Assembly: GCA_964406445.1 (NCBI GenBank)
Contig: CAYORU010000013.1
Location: forward strand, 1 to 64,000
Reading direction: 5' to 3'
Source of the DNA: SG8-30 sp964406445
GTDB lineage: Bacteria; Pseudomonadota; Gammaproteobacteria; Steroidobacterales; Steroidobacteraceae
Length of the DNA: 64,000 nucleotides
Shown here: in pieces, positions 32,806 through 40,992 of the stretch
Numbering within the stretch: position 1 is the first letter of the stretch
Layout of the letters: the number at the start of each line of letters is the position of its first letter
The notes under the pieces: model-generated
Databases searched by the model: none
Seen by the model: only the letters and a program-made list of their open reading frames with translations
What the model was told of the DNA's origin: nothing
Made by a program: the position numbers and the translations under genes

Positions 32806-33276
32806 GTGAAGATCCAGTGTGAAATCAACGGTGCGGACCGCGCCTTCGAGGCGGAGCCGGAGATGCCGCTGCTTTGGGCGCTGCGCGACCTGCTCGGGCT
32901 GCGCGGCGCCAAGTACGGCTGCGGGATCGGCGCCTGCGGCACCTGCACCGTGCTGGTCGACGGCGCCGCGCTGCGTTCGTGCACCGTGCCCGTGTCCGCG
33001 GTCGCCGGCCGGCGGGTCACGACGATCGAGGGCCTCGGCGGCGGGCATCCGGTGCAGCGCGCCTGGATCGAGCTGCAGGTCCCGCAGTGCGGCTACTGCC
33101 AGTGCGGCCAGATCATGCAGGCCGTCGCGCTGCTTGCCGACAATCCCGGCCCGAGCCGCGAAGAGGTGCGCGAAGGCATGAGCGGCGTGCTGTGCCGCTG
33201 CGGCACCTACCCGCGCATCGAGGCCGCCGTCCTGCGTGCGGCCGGGCTGTCGAAGGGCGCCGGGGAGGAGTCGTGA
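32806..33276 (+). CDS. 2Fe-2S subunit of a molybdenum hydroxylase (IorA-like)
   Basis: 156-residue electron-transfer subunit. GTG 32806 is preceded by GAGGAGG at ideal spacing; an ATG upstream gives only non-homologous residues. The N-terminal plant-type ferredoxin cluster is in YGCGIGACGTCTVLVDG (about residues 38-54, with a distal Cys in RSCTVP), and the C-terminal helical cluster is in QCGYCQCGQIM near 96 and GVLCRCGTYPRI near 131-142. This is the small-subunit layout of isoquinoline 1-oxidoreductase/aldehyde oxidoreductases. It overlaps the large-subunit gene by one base. Confidence 0.93.
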   Translation: MKIQCEINGADRAFEAEPEMPLLWALRDLLGLRGAKYGCGIGACGTCTVLVDGAALRSCTVPVSAVAGRRVTTIEGLGGGHPVQRAWIELQVPQCGYCQCGQIMQAVALLADNPGPSREEVREGMSGVLCRCGTYPRIEAAVLRAAGLSKGAGEES

Positions 33277-35396
33277 TGGACCGCAGGCGGTTTCTCGCCA
33301 CGAGCGGCGGCCTGCTCGTCGCCTTCGCCCTGCCCCTGCCCGCGGCCTGCTCCACGGACCGGCGCGCGGCAGGTCCCGGGAGCCACACCGCCTATCTGCG
33401 CATCGGCGACGACGGGGCCGTGACCCTGTATTCGCCGACCAGCGAGATGGGCCAGGGAACGCACACCGGGCAGGCCCTGATCATCGCCGAGGAGCTCGCG
33501 GTGCCGATCGACAGGATCCGCGTCGAGACGGCGGAGCCCGCGGACGCGTTCCGGCGCAACGGCTCGATGTCCTCCGGCGGCTCCTGGGGACTTCGCTACT
33601 GGCACGACCCGCTGCGAAAGGCGGCGGCGCAGGCCCGCGAGATGCTGATCGCCGCGGCGGCCGCACGGCTCGCCGTCCCGGCGGACGAACTGCGCGCCGA
33701 GTCCGGCCAGGTGACGCACGCCGCCAGCGGCCGCAGCGTCGGCTTCGGCGCGCTGGCGGCCGAGGCCGCCGCGTTCGCCCCGCCCGCAGATCCGCCGGTG
33801 CGCACCGCGGCCTCGCGCCGCGGTGACGCGATCGCGCCGCGCCTCGACATCCCTGCCAAGGTCCGCGGCGAGCCGGTCTTCGCCGCGGACGTCGTGCGAC
33901 CCGGCATGGTCTACGCCTGCGCACGCCTGAGCCCGGTGTTCGGCGCCACGGTCGAATCGCTCGATCCCGCGCCGGCGCTCGCGGTCGCCGGCGTCCTGAA
34001 GGTCGTCGAGATCCCCGGTGGTGCGGCGGTCGTGGCCGGCAACAGCTGGGCCGCCATGCGCGGCGCCGAGGCGCTCGACATCCGCTTCGCGGCGACGCCG
34101 CACGACGCGCTCGACTCCGCGACCATATCGCGGCAGATGCGCGCGGGCCTGTCCGGCGATTCCCGCGCGATCGAGGCGCGCAGCGACGGCGATCCGGCCG
34201 CCGCCTTCGCGGCCGCGCAGGAGGTCTTCGAGGCCACCTACGAGGCGCCCTACCTCGCGCACGCGGCGCTCGAGCCCTGGTCCTGCACGCTCGAGCGCGA
34301 CGCCGAGGGCGTGCTGCACCTGTGGGCACCGTGCCAGGCGCAGGACCGCTTCCTGGCCGCCGCCGCGGAAGCGGCCGGCATCCCGCAGGACAAGGTCCGG
34401 ATCCACACCACGCTGCTCGGAGGCGGCTTCGGCCGTCGCCTCGGCGCCGACGGCGTGCCCGGCGCGGTCCGCACCGCCATGGCGCTCGACCGGCCCGTGA
34501 AGTTCTTCTGGCGCCGCGAAGACGAGATGCAACAAGGCTGGTACCGGCCGGCACAGGCGGCGCGACTGCGCGCGGCGATCGGCCCCGATGGAAGGCTGCA
34601 AGGCCTGTCGGTGCGCACCGCAGGGCCGTCGCTGGCCGCGAGCTTCTCGAGCAGCGGCCTGCCCGAGGGCCAGCTCGACGGTTCTTCCGTCCAGTGCCTG
34701 CGCGACACGCGCTACAAGCCGCCCGCCTATCGCGTGGACTGGGTACGCGTCGACCAGCCCGTGCCGATGGCGCCGTGGCGCTCGGTGGGCGCGACCCAGA
34801 ACGGCTACTTCCTCGAGTGCTTCATCGACGAGCTCGCACATCGGCTCGGCCGCGATCCGTACCAGCTGCGGCGCGAGCTGCTCGCACACGACGCGCGCGC
34901 GCTGAAGGTCATCGACACGGCCGCCGAGGCCGCCGGCTGGGGCACGCCGCTGCCCGCCGGCCGCGCCCGCGGCCTGGCCTATGTCGAGAGCTACGGCTCG
35001 CTGTGCGCGCAGGTGGCGGAGGTCTCTCTCGAGGCGGGCCGCCCCGTGGTGCATCGCGTGGTCTGCGCGCTCGACTGCGGCTCGGTGGTGCTGCCCGACG
35101 GCGTGCGATCGCAGGTCGAGGGCGGCATCGTGCAGGGGCTGTCGGCGGCGCTCGGCGAGCAGGTCCGCATCGAGCGAGGCGGCGCGGCCGACACCAACCT
35201 CGGCAGCTACCGGCTGCTGCGCATGAACGACGCGCCCTGGCGGATCGACACGCTGATCATCGAATCGGGCGAGACGATGGGCGGCGTCGGCGAGCCGCCG
35301 CTGCCGCCGATCGCGCCAGCGGTGGCCAATGCGCTGTTCGCGCTGACCGGCAAGCCCGTGCGGCGCCTGCCGCTGTCCGAGACCGACTGGCGCTGA
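33276..35396 (+). CDS. Molybdopterin subunit of a molybdenum hydroxylase (IorB-like)
   Basis: 706 residues from ATG 33276. MDRRRFLATSGGLLVAFALP is a twin-arginine leader, so the enzyme probably folds around its cofactor and is exported to the periplasm; an LPAAC just after could be a weak lipobox. Mo-pterin motifs include SPTSEMGQGTHTGQALIIAE near 50-69, LLGGGFGRRLGADG near 385, and GGVGEPPLPPIAPAVANALF near the end, where Glu is the catalytic base. This is the isoquinoline 1-oxidoreductase beta-subunit family. No cytochrome c subunit or cofactor-insertion (XdhC/CoxF) gene is nearby. An aromatic aldehyde or N-heterocycle is a plausible substrate. Confidence 0.92.
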   Translation: MDRRRFLATSGGLLVAFALPLPAACSTDRRAAGPGSHTAYLRIGDDGAVTLYSPTSEMGQGTHTGQALIIAEELAVPIDRIRVETAEPADAFRRNGSMSSGGSWGLRYWHDPLRKAAAQAREMLIAAAAARLAVPADELRAESGQVTHAASGRSVGFGALAAEAAAFAPPADPPVRTAASRRGDAIAPRLDIPAKVRGEPVFAADVVRPGMVYACARLSPVFGATVESLDPAPALAVAGVLKVVEIPGGAAVVAGNSWAAMRGAEALDIRFAATPHDALDSATISRQMRAGLSGDSRAIEARSDGDPAAAFAAAQEVFEATYEAPYLAHAALEPWSCTLERDAEGVLHLWAPCQAQDRFLAAAAEAAGIPQDKVRIHTTLLGGGFGRRLGADGVPGAVRTAMALDRPVKFFWRREDEMQQGWYRPAQAARLRAAIGPDGRLQGLSVRTAGPSLAASFSSSGLPEGQLDGSSVQCLRDTRYKPPAYRVDWVRVDQPVPMAPWRSVGATQNGYFLECFIDELAHRLGRDPYQLRRELLAHDARALKVIDTAAEAAGWGTPLPAGRARGLAYVESYGSLCAQVAEVSLEAGRPVVHRVVCALDCGSVVLPDGVRSQVEGGIVQGLSAALGEQVRIERGGAADTNLGSYRLLRMNDAPWRIDTLIIESGETMGGVGEPPLPPIAPAVANALFALTGKPVRRLPLSETDWR

Positions 35397-35427
35397 GCGG
35401 GCGGCCGGCGCACCGCCGTCGGGCGTT

Positions 35428-36174
35428 TCAGCTCATGTGCAGGCCGCCGTTCAGCGAGAAGTCCGCCCCGGTCGCGAAGGCGGACTCGTCGGAGGCGAGC
35501 CAGGCCACGATGGAGCCGATCTCCTCGGGCTCGCCGAGGCGCCGGACCGGGATCGAGGCGACGATCTTCTCCATGACCTCGGGCTTCACGGCACGGACCA
35601 TGTCGGTGCCGATGTAGCCGGGCGAGACGGTGTTGACCGTGACCCCCTTCGAGGCGACCTCCTGCGCGAGCGCCATGGTGAAGCCGTGGATTCCCGCTTT
35701 CGCGGTCGAATAGTTGGTCTGCCCGAACTGGCCCTTCTGGCCGTTGACCGACGAGATGTTGATGATGCGCCCGAAGCCGCGGTCGAGCATGTCGTCGATG
35801 ACCTGCTTGGTGACGTGGAACAGGCTGTTGAGGTTGGTCTCGATGACGATGTGCCACTGCTCGGAGGTCATCCGGCGAAAGGTGCCGTCGCGGGTGATGC
35901 CCGCATTGTTGACCAGCACGTCGATGGGCCCGTGCTCGGCCTTGACCCTGTCGAAGGCCGCCTTGGTCGAGTCCCAGTCGGCGACGTTGCCGACCGAGTC
36001 CCACACCTGGTGACCCTCGGCGCGCATCGCCGCGAGCCAGCTCTCGCGGCGGGTCGAGCCCGGCCCGCAGCCCGCCACCACGCGATATCCCTCGCGGCAG
36101 AGCCGGCGGACGATCGCCGTTCCTATGCCCCCCATGCCGCCCGTCACGTACGCCAGCCTGCCCTTCCCGCTCAT
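35428..36174 (-). CDS. phaB: Acetoacetyl-CoA reductase (PhaB-like SDR)
   Basis: 248-residue NADPH-type SDR from ATG 36174. TGGMGGIGTAIVRRLCREGY near 10-29, NNAGITRDGTFRRM near 88, and SSVNGQKGQFGQTNYSTAKAG near 137-157, which is the PhaB active-site block with Ser-Tyr-Lys. The late PGYIGTDMVRA is also PhaB-like. It would reduce acetoacetyl-CoA to (R)-3-hydroxybutyryl-CoA for polyhydroxyalkanoate. No PHA synthase is in the window, so the pathway cannot be confirmed here. Convergent with the molybdenum hydroxylase genes. Confidence 0.88.
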   Translation of the reverse strand: MSGKGRLAYVTGGMGGIGTAIVRRLCREGYRVVAGCGPGSTRRESWLAAMRAEGHQVWDSVGNVADWDSTKAAFDRVKAEHGPIDVLVNNAGITRDGTFRRMTSEQWHIVIETNLNSLFHVTKQVIDDMLDRGFGRIINISSVNGQKGQFGQTNYSTAKAGIHGFTMALAQEVASKGVTVNTVSPGYIGTDMVRAVKPEVMEKIVASIPVRRLGEPEEIGSIVAWLASDESAFATGADFSLNGGLHMS

Positions 36175-36265
36175 CGCGCCTCCCAGCGGGCGCGCGACCG
36201 CGCCCGCAGCCATGGATACGGCACCGCCTCGCCAGGCGCAAATGGACCTTGGTCGCGTGGGGCGA

Positions 36266-36346
36266 TCAGCCCCGTTTCCCGAGCCAGAGCCGCCAGGCGA
36301 CGAACAAGAGCGCCACGACGATCAAGAGCAGCAGCAGGCGTCCCAT
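36266..36346 (-). CDS. 26-residue single-span membrane peptide coupled to hemG
   Basis: ATG 36346 shares a base with the hemG stop (TGATG), and the frame reads a hydrophobic helix MGRLLLLLIVVALLFVAWRL then WLGKRG. The positive C-terminus would stay in the cytoplasm if the N-terminus crosses the membrane, or the reverse. Too short for routine gene finding; the perfect stop-start coupling and uninterrupted apolar helix support translation. No family recognised. It may assist the membrane association of protoporphyrinogen oxidase; that is a guess. Confidence 0.5.
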   Translation of the reverse strand: MGRLLLLLIVVALLFVAWRLWLGKRG

Positions 36347-37683
36347 CAGGCCCCCTCTCCGGCGATGCGCTCGGCCAGCAGGCGGCCGTTGCGCGTGCAG
36401 TCGTTCATTGCGATCCCATTGTACGCGTTGCCCACGAAGTCGAGGCCGGGGCGGGCCGAGGCCAGCGCCTCGATGCGCCGCACCCGGGCGAGGTGCCCCA
36501 GGGTGTAGTGCGGAATGCCGCGGTCCCAGCGCTGGACGAAGCACACGTCCGGATCCTGCGACACTCCCATGATCCGGCTCACGCCCTCGCGCGCGGTGGC
36601 CAGCAGCCCCGCGTCGTCCTGTTCGACGAGTCCCGGGCTGCGCTGGCCACCGATCATCACGCGAAGCGACTTGCAGCCCGGCGGCGCCCGGTCGGGAAAG
36701 ATGCTCGAGTCCCACAGGATGCCGAGTACCGGTGCCCGCGCGGCGCTCGTCGTGAGGAGGCCGAAGCCGTCGAGCGGCTCAGCGAGCGAGCGGTAGCCCA
36801 GCCCGACCACGGCGATCGGCGTGTACTCGATGCCGCCGAGCTCGCGCGCGAGTTCTGGATCCAGGTCGGCGAGCATGGCGGCAGCCGCGTGCGCCTGCGC
36901 AGCGACGACGACCCGGTCGAAATGGCCGACGCCCGCCGCGGACTCGACGCGAAAGCCCTGCCCCTCGCGCCGGACGCACCGTACCGGATCGCCCATCCGC
37001 CACTCGGCCGGCGTGACCCGCTGCAGGTGGTCGATGAACGTGGCCACCCCGCCGGCGAAGCTGGTCAGCACGCCGCCGGGCCCTGCCTGCCGCTTGCGCC
37101 GCGCGAGCATCCCGCGGAACAGCCCGCCGTGCTCGCGCTCGAGGCTGACCACCAGCGGGAACGCCGCATTCACCGAGACGCGGTCCGGCGTGGTTCCGTA
37201 GATGCCCGCCGTCATCGCGTCGAGGAAGACGTCGGTCAGTCCGCGCCCGACCCGACGGTAGCCGAACTGCTGAAGCGTCTCCTCGGCCTCGTCGCGCTTC
37301 GCCGGCACCAGCGGCTCGGCGAGGACCCTGAGCTTCTGCGGCCAGCTGAGCAGGCGCGTCTTTAGGAACGCTGGCGGAGATTCCGGCAGCCGGTGCATGG
37401 CATCACCGTCGAAGATGAACCGCTTGCGCGCCAGGTCCGAGCTCGGCATCACGAGCGCGCCGGCGCCGCTGTCTTCGATCAGGCGCAGCGTGTCCGGCTT
37501 GTTGGTCAGGAAGCCGTTGCCGCCCGCCTCGAAGCGGAATCCGGACACGTCGGCCGTCTGCATCGTTCCGCCCGGGCGCGGGCCGGCATCGTAGAGGGTC
37601 AGGGACCACTCCGGCCGCAGCCGTGCGAGGTAGAAGGCCGTCGTCAGGCCGCTGATCCCGGCCCCTATGATCGCTAAGCGCAT
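36346..37683 (-). CDS. hemG: Protoporphyrinogen oxidase, HemY-type
   Basis: FAD-dependent oxygen-type oxidase of heme synthesis (often named hemY or hemG). 445 residues. FAD-binding dinucleotide motif IIGAGISGLTTAFYLARL at residues 4-21, GPRPGGTMQTADVSGFRFEAGGN near 34-56, and C-terminal FVGNAYNGIAMNDCTRNGRLLAE near 415-437 closing the FAD site. SFAGGVATFIDHL near 210 is typical of the HemY family. The flanking genes are unrelated, and the encoded 26-residue peptide begins on its stop codon. Confidence 0.9.
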   Translation of the reverse strand: MRLAIIGAGISGLTTAFYLARLRPEWSLTLYDAGPRPGGTMQTADVSGFRFEAGGNGFLTNKPDTLRLIEDSGAGALVMPSSDLARKRFIFDGDAMHRLPESPPAFLKTRLLSWPQKLRVLAEPLVPAKRDEAEETLQQFGYRRVGRGLTDVFLDAMTAGIYGTTPDRVSVNAAFPLVVSLEREHGGLFRGMLARRKRQAGPGGVLTSFAGGVATFIDHLQRVTPAEWRMGDPVRCVRREGQGFRVESAAGVGHFDRVVVAAQAHAAAAMLADLDPELARELGGIEYTPIAVVGLGYRSLAEPLDGFGLLTTSAARAPVLGILWDSSIFPDRAPPGCKSLRVMIGGQRSPGLVEQDDAGLLATAREGVSRIMGVSQDPDVCFVQRWDRGIPHYTLGHLARVRRIEALASARPGLDFVGNAYNGIAMNDCTRNGRLLAERIAGEGA

Positions 37684-37825
37684 GCGGGTCCCTCGATCGC
37701 CGACGCCGTGCCGGCCGCAGGGCGGCGCGGTCGGGCGAGTGTCTACGGGCTGCGACGAAGCGAACCCCGCAGGGGTCGGTCATCCAGGTGCCGCCGGCTC
37801 GGCCGCCGGCAGGGAGAGACTTAAG

Positions 37826-37902
37826 TGGTCGGAGCGGCGAGATTCGAACTCGCGACCCCTTGCACCCCATGCAAGTGCGCTACCAGGCTGCGCCACGCTC
37901 CG
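37826..37902 (-). tRNA. tRNA-Pro (GGG)
   Basis: Minus strand. Acceptor CGGAGCG (37902-37896) pairs with CGCTCCG, discriminator A, encoded CCA (37828-37826). D-arm GCGCAGCCTGGTAGCGC, anticodon stem CTTGC/GCAAG with loop ATGGGGT, giving anticodon GGG; T-arm GAGTTCGAATCTC. It lies 66 bases downstream of the merR gene, a conserved position at the end of the infC-pheST-ihfA-merR operon. Confidence 0.95.
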
Positions 37903-37968
37903 ACCGGGGTTTCCGCGTCCGCCGGACCAAGCCGGCCGCCGCGACCGCATGATAACTGAACCGGCGCC

Positions 37969-38325
37969 TCAGCGCCGCAGCACGCGCAGGATGTCCTCGA
38001 GTTCGAGCCGCAGCTGGCGGATCACCTGCTGGCTGTGCGAGACGTCCTCGCGGGCCTCGTCGCCCTCGAGTCGGTTGCGCGCGCCGCCGATCGTGAAACC
38101 CTGGTCGTAGAGCAGGGCACGGATCTGGCGGATGATGATGACGTCCTGGCGCTGGTAGTAGCGACGGTTGCCGCGACGCTTGACGGGCTTCAGCTGCGGG
38201 AACTCCTGCTCCCAGTAGCGAAGCACGTGCGGCTTGACCGCGCAGAGCTCGCTCACTTCGCCGATGGTGAAGTAGCGCTTCGCCGGGATCGGCGGCAGGT
38301 CCTTATTGTGGCTTGGTTCCAGCAT
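37969..38325 (-). CDS. MerR-family transcriptional regulator
   Basis: 118 residues. MerR winged HTH at residues ~18-60: RYFTIGEVSELCAVKPHVLR, then YWEQEFPQLKPVKRRGNRRY. A short C-terminal helix (HSQQVIRQLRLELEDILRVL) could form the dimer coiled coil; no metal-binding cysteine pair is seen. The ATG at 38325 overlaps the end of ihfA by 23 bases. A MerR-type gene directly after ihfA is a widely conserved gammaproteobacterial arrangement, but its target is not known. Confidence 0.9.
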   Translation of the reverse strand: MLEPSHNKDLPPIPAKRYFTIGEVSELCAVKPHVLRYWEQEFPQLKPVKRRGNRRYYQRQDVIIIRQIRALLYDQGFTIGGARNRLEGDEAREDVSHSQQVIRQLRLELEDILRVLRR

Positions 38326-38605
38326 AGGCCTCTACCCTGGCCTTCAGCTTCTGGCCCGGCCGGAATGTCACGACGCGGCGCGCGGAAATCGGGATCTCCT
38401 CGCCCGTCTTCGGATTGCGGCCCGGGCGCTGGTTCTTGTCGCGCAGGTCGAAATTGCCGAAGCCGGACAGCTTCACCTGCTGGCCGGTGGCCAGCGCGGC
38501 GCGGATCTCCTCGAAGAACAGGTCGACCAGCTCGCGCGCCTCACGCTTGTTGAGACCCAGCTGGTTGAACAAGGCCTCGGCGATTTCCGCTTTGGTCAAC
38601 GCCAT
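38303..38605 (-). CDS. ihfA: Integration host factor alpha subunit
   Basis: 100-residue HU/IHF fold DNA-bending protein; heterodimer with IhfB (also in this window). MALTKAEIAEALFNQLGLNK at the start, SGFGNFDLRDK near 47 and the DNA-intercalating arm RPGRNPKTGEEIPISARRVV near 60-79 with the conserved proline. The start shares one base with the pheT stop (ATG/TAA overlap), so it is coupled to pheT. Confidence 0.97.
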   Translation of the reverse strand: MALTKAEIAEALFNQLGLNKREARELVDLFFEEIRAALATGQQVKLSGFGNFDLRDKNQRPGRNPKTGEEIPISARRVVTFRPGQKLKARVEAYAGTKPQ

Positions 38606-40989
38606 TACGCGTGATCCCTGATGTTGGCTTGCAACTCGCTTCTGAGGCGAGCTATCACGGCCGCGACGACCGCATCCCCTTCTTGGTCCGTAAGCGTGCG
38701 AGATCTTTCCTGCAAAATCAATCCCAAAGCGACGCTTTTTGTGCCGGGTTCTATACCCGGGCCGCGGTAGACGTCGAAGACGCGCAGTTCACGCAGGCTG
38801 CCGGCCGCCGCAGCGAGGATTTCGCTTCTAATCTGCTCGAAACTCACGTGCTCGGACACCACCACGGCGAGATCCCGCCGAACCTGAGGATAACGTGAGT
38901 ATTCTTCGAATACAGGTAGTTGCGCACAAAAGCTCGACGCGACATCGAGCTCGAACAGGAGCGGAGCCCGTCGCAGGTCGAGGACCCTGCACGCCTCCGG
39001 GTGGAGTTCGCCGACCCAACCGAGTGTGACTTCGCCCTCGACGATACGCGCCGCCCGCCCCGGCCGGAGGCACGGCAAGACGTCGGCGACGTAGCGCGGC
39101 TCACGCGGTCCCGTGAGTCCGAGCAGCGCCTGCACGTCGGCCTTCGCGTCGAAGAAGTCGAACTCGCGCGCCCCCAGGCCCCACTGCTCAGTCGCCGCCC
39201 TGCCCCACAGCAGGCCGGCAAGCGACTGCCGCTCGTTCAGCGCGCCGTCGGAAACCGCGAAGCGGGTGCCGATCTCGAACAGGCGCACGCGCTCCTGCTG
39301 GCGGCGCACGTTCTCGATCAGCGCCTTGAGCAGCCCCGGCCACAGCGAGCCACGCATCACCGCGAGGTCGGCGGAAATCGGGTTGGCGAGCGCCAGCGCC
39401 TCCCCGCCCGGGTCGACCAGTTTCTGCAGCGCCGGGTCCACGAAGCTGTAGGTGACGGCCTGCTGGAAACCGCGATCGACCAGCGCCGATGCCAGGCGCC
39501 GGCGCGACACACGCTGCTCGGTGACGGCGCGCGGCACCTGCGGCACCGGGGCGTCGGCCTCCGGGATGCGGTCGTAGCCGTAGAGGCGCGCGATCTCCTC
39601 GATCAGGTCCTGCGGAAGCGCAATGTCGAAGCGATGGCTCGGCGGGATGACGCCGAGCGTTTCGCCGGCACCCGCCACCTGCATGCCGAGCCGCCTGAGC
39701 ATCGCCTCGATCTCGTGGCGCAGGACCTTCACCCCGAGCAAGCGCTCGACGTGGTCGAGCTCGAGCTGCACGCCCGGCCGCCGCGGCAGGTGCGGCTCCG
39801 ACTGGGCGAGCGTCAGCGGCCCGGCCTGGCCACCTGCGATCTCGAGCAGCAGCGCCGTGGCGCGATCCATCGCGCGCTCCTGCAGCCGCGGGTCGACGCC
39901 ACGCTCGAAGCGCTGCGAGGCGTCGGTTTGCAGGCCGAGCCGACGCGCGCGGCCGGCGACCGCCTCCGGCGCGAAATAGGCCACCTCGAGGAACACGTCG
40001 GTCGTATCTGCTGCGATGCCGCTCCTCTCCCCGCCCATGATGCCGGCGGCCCCAACCGGCCCGTCCGCGTCCGCGATCACGAGCACGTCGCCGGCGAGCT
40101 CGGCGGTCCGGCCGTCGAGAAGCGCGAGACGCTCGCCCTCGCGCGCCCAGCGCACCTCGATGTAGCCTGCGATGCGGCGCAAGTCGTAGGCGTGCATGGG
40201 CTGGCCGAGCTCGAGCATGACGTAGTTGGTCACGTCGACGATCGGGCTGATGGGCCGCAGACCAGACCGGCGCAGCCGCTCGCACATCCACAGCGGCGTG
40301 CGTGCGTCGGGCCGAAGCCCGCGCAGGACGCGCCCGGCGAAGCGCGGGCAGGCCTCGGGCGCCGCGCCGAGACGGACCTCGAGGCGCTCCTTGAGTGCCG
40401 ACGCCACGGGCTCGGCGGGCGGGGTGGCGAGCCGCGCCGCCGCGATCGCGGCCACCTCTCGGGCGATGCCGAGGATGGACAGCGCGTCGCCGCGGTTCGG
40501 CGTCACGTTGACTTCCAGGATGGCGTCGTCGAGCGCCAGCGCCGCCCGGAGGTCCGTGCCGGCCGCGAGTTCCCCGGGCAGATCGAGGATGCCTTCGTGG
40601 CCTTCACCGAGGCCGAGTTCACGCGCCGAGCAGAGCATCCCGGCGGACTCGACGCCGCGGAGTTTCGCCCGCTTGATCTTGAGCCCGCCGGGCAGCACCG
40701 CGCCGACCCGCGCGAAGGCAGAGCGCAGGCCCGGGCGGACATTCGGTGCGCCGCAGACGACCTGCAGAGGGCTGCCCGAGCCGTCCTCGACGCGGCACAC
40801 CGTCAACTTGTCTGCGTCCGGATGGCGCTCGCAGGAGACGACCTCGCCGACCACGACCCCTGAGAAGGGCGGGCAGGCCGGCTCGACGCCCTCGACCTCG
40901 AGGCCCGCCATGGTCAGGCGCGAAGCGAGGGTCGCCGCGTCCCATCCGGCATCCACCCACTCATTGAGCCACTCGATGCTGACCTTCAC
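38605..40989 (-). CDS. pheT: Phenylalanyl-tRNA synthetase beta subunit
   Basis: 794-residue structural/editing subunit of the (alpha-beta)2 enzyme, length as in E. coli. GTG 40989 begins MKVSIEWLNEWVDAGW. N-terminal OB tRNA-binding domain FSGVVVGEVVSCERHPDADK near 43-62, B3/B4 editing domain around 210-400, B5 with FDIALPQDLIEEIARLYGYDRIPE near 440-463, and a C-terminal anticodon-binding domain EYSRYPQVRRDLAVVV near 702-717. Three bases after pheS. Confidence 0.97.
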   Translation of the reverse strand: MKVSIEWLNEWVDAGWDAATLASRLTMAGLEVEGVEPACPPFSGVVVGEVVSCERHPDADKLTVCRVEDGSGSPLQVVCGAPNVRPGLRSAFARVGAVLPGGLKIKRAKLRGVESAGMLCSARELGLGEGHEGILDLPGELAAGTDLRAALALDDAILEVNVTPNRGDALSILGIAREVAAIAAARLATPPAEPVASALKERLEVRLGAAPEACPRFAGRVLRGLRPDARTPLWMCERLRRSGLRPISPIVDVTNYVMLELGQPMHAYDLRRIAGYIEVRWAREGERLALLDGRTAELAGDVLVIADADGPVGAAGIMGGERSGIAADTTDVFLEVAYFAPEAVAGRARRLGLQTDASQRFERGVDPRLQERAMDRATALLLEIAGGQAGPLTLAQSEPHLPRRPGVQLELDHVERLLGVKVLRHEIEAMLRRLGMQVAGAGETLGVIPPSHRFDIALPQDLIEEIARLYGYDRIPEADAPVPQVPRAVTEQRVSRRRLASALVDRGFQQAVTYSFVDPALQKLVDPGGEALALANPISADLAVMRGSLWPGLLKALIENVRRQQERVRLFEIGTRFAVSDGALNERQSLAGLLWGRAATEQWGLGAREFDFFDAKADVQALLGLTGPREPRYVADVLPCLRPGRAARIVEGEVTLGWVGELHPEACRVLDLRRAPLLFELDVASSFCAQLPVFEEYSRYPQVRRDLAVVVSEHVSFEQIRSEILAAAAGSLRELRVFDVYRGPGIEPGTKSVALGLILQERSRTLTDQEGDAVVAAVIARLRSELQANIRDHA

Positions 40990-40992
40990 CGC

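Noticed and set aside
28980..33020. A 1346-codon open frame on the minus strand running from ald through the Lrp, aldehyde dehydrogenase, thioesterase and 2Fe-2S genes
   Set aside because: Only the first 369 codons (ald) show homology. The rest is antisense to well-supported genes and is Arg/Ala/Asp/His-rich, as expected for the shadow frame of GC-rich coding DNA.
37764..37776. Terminator after tRNA-Pro (ACCCC-TGC-GGGGT hairpin)
   Set aside because: The stem is only 5 bp and followed by TCGCTT rather than a T-run, so support is too weak to list.
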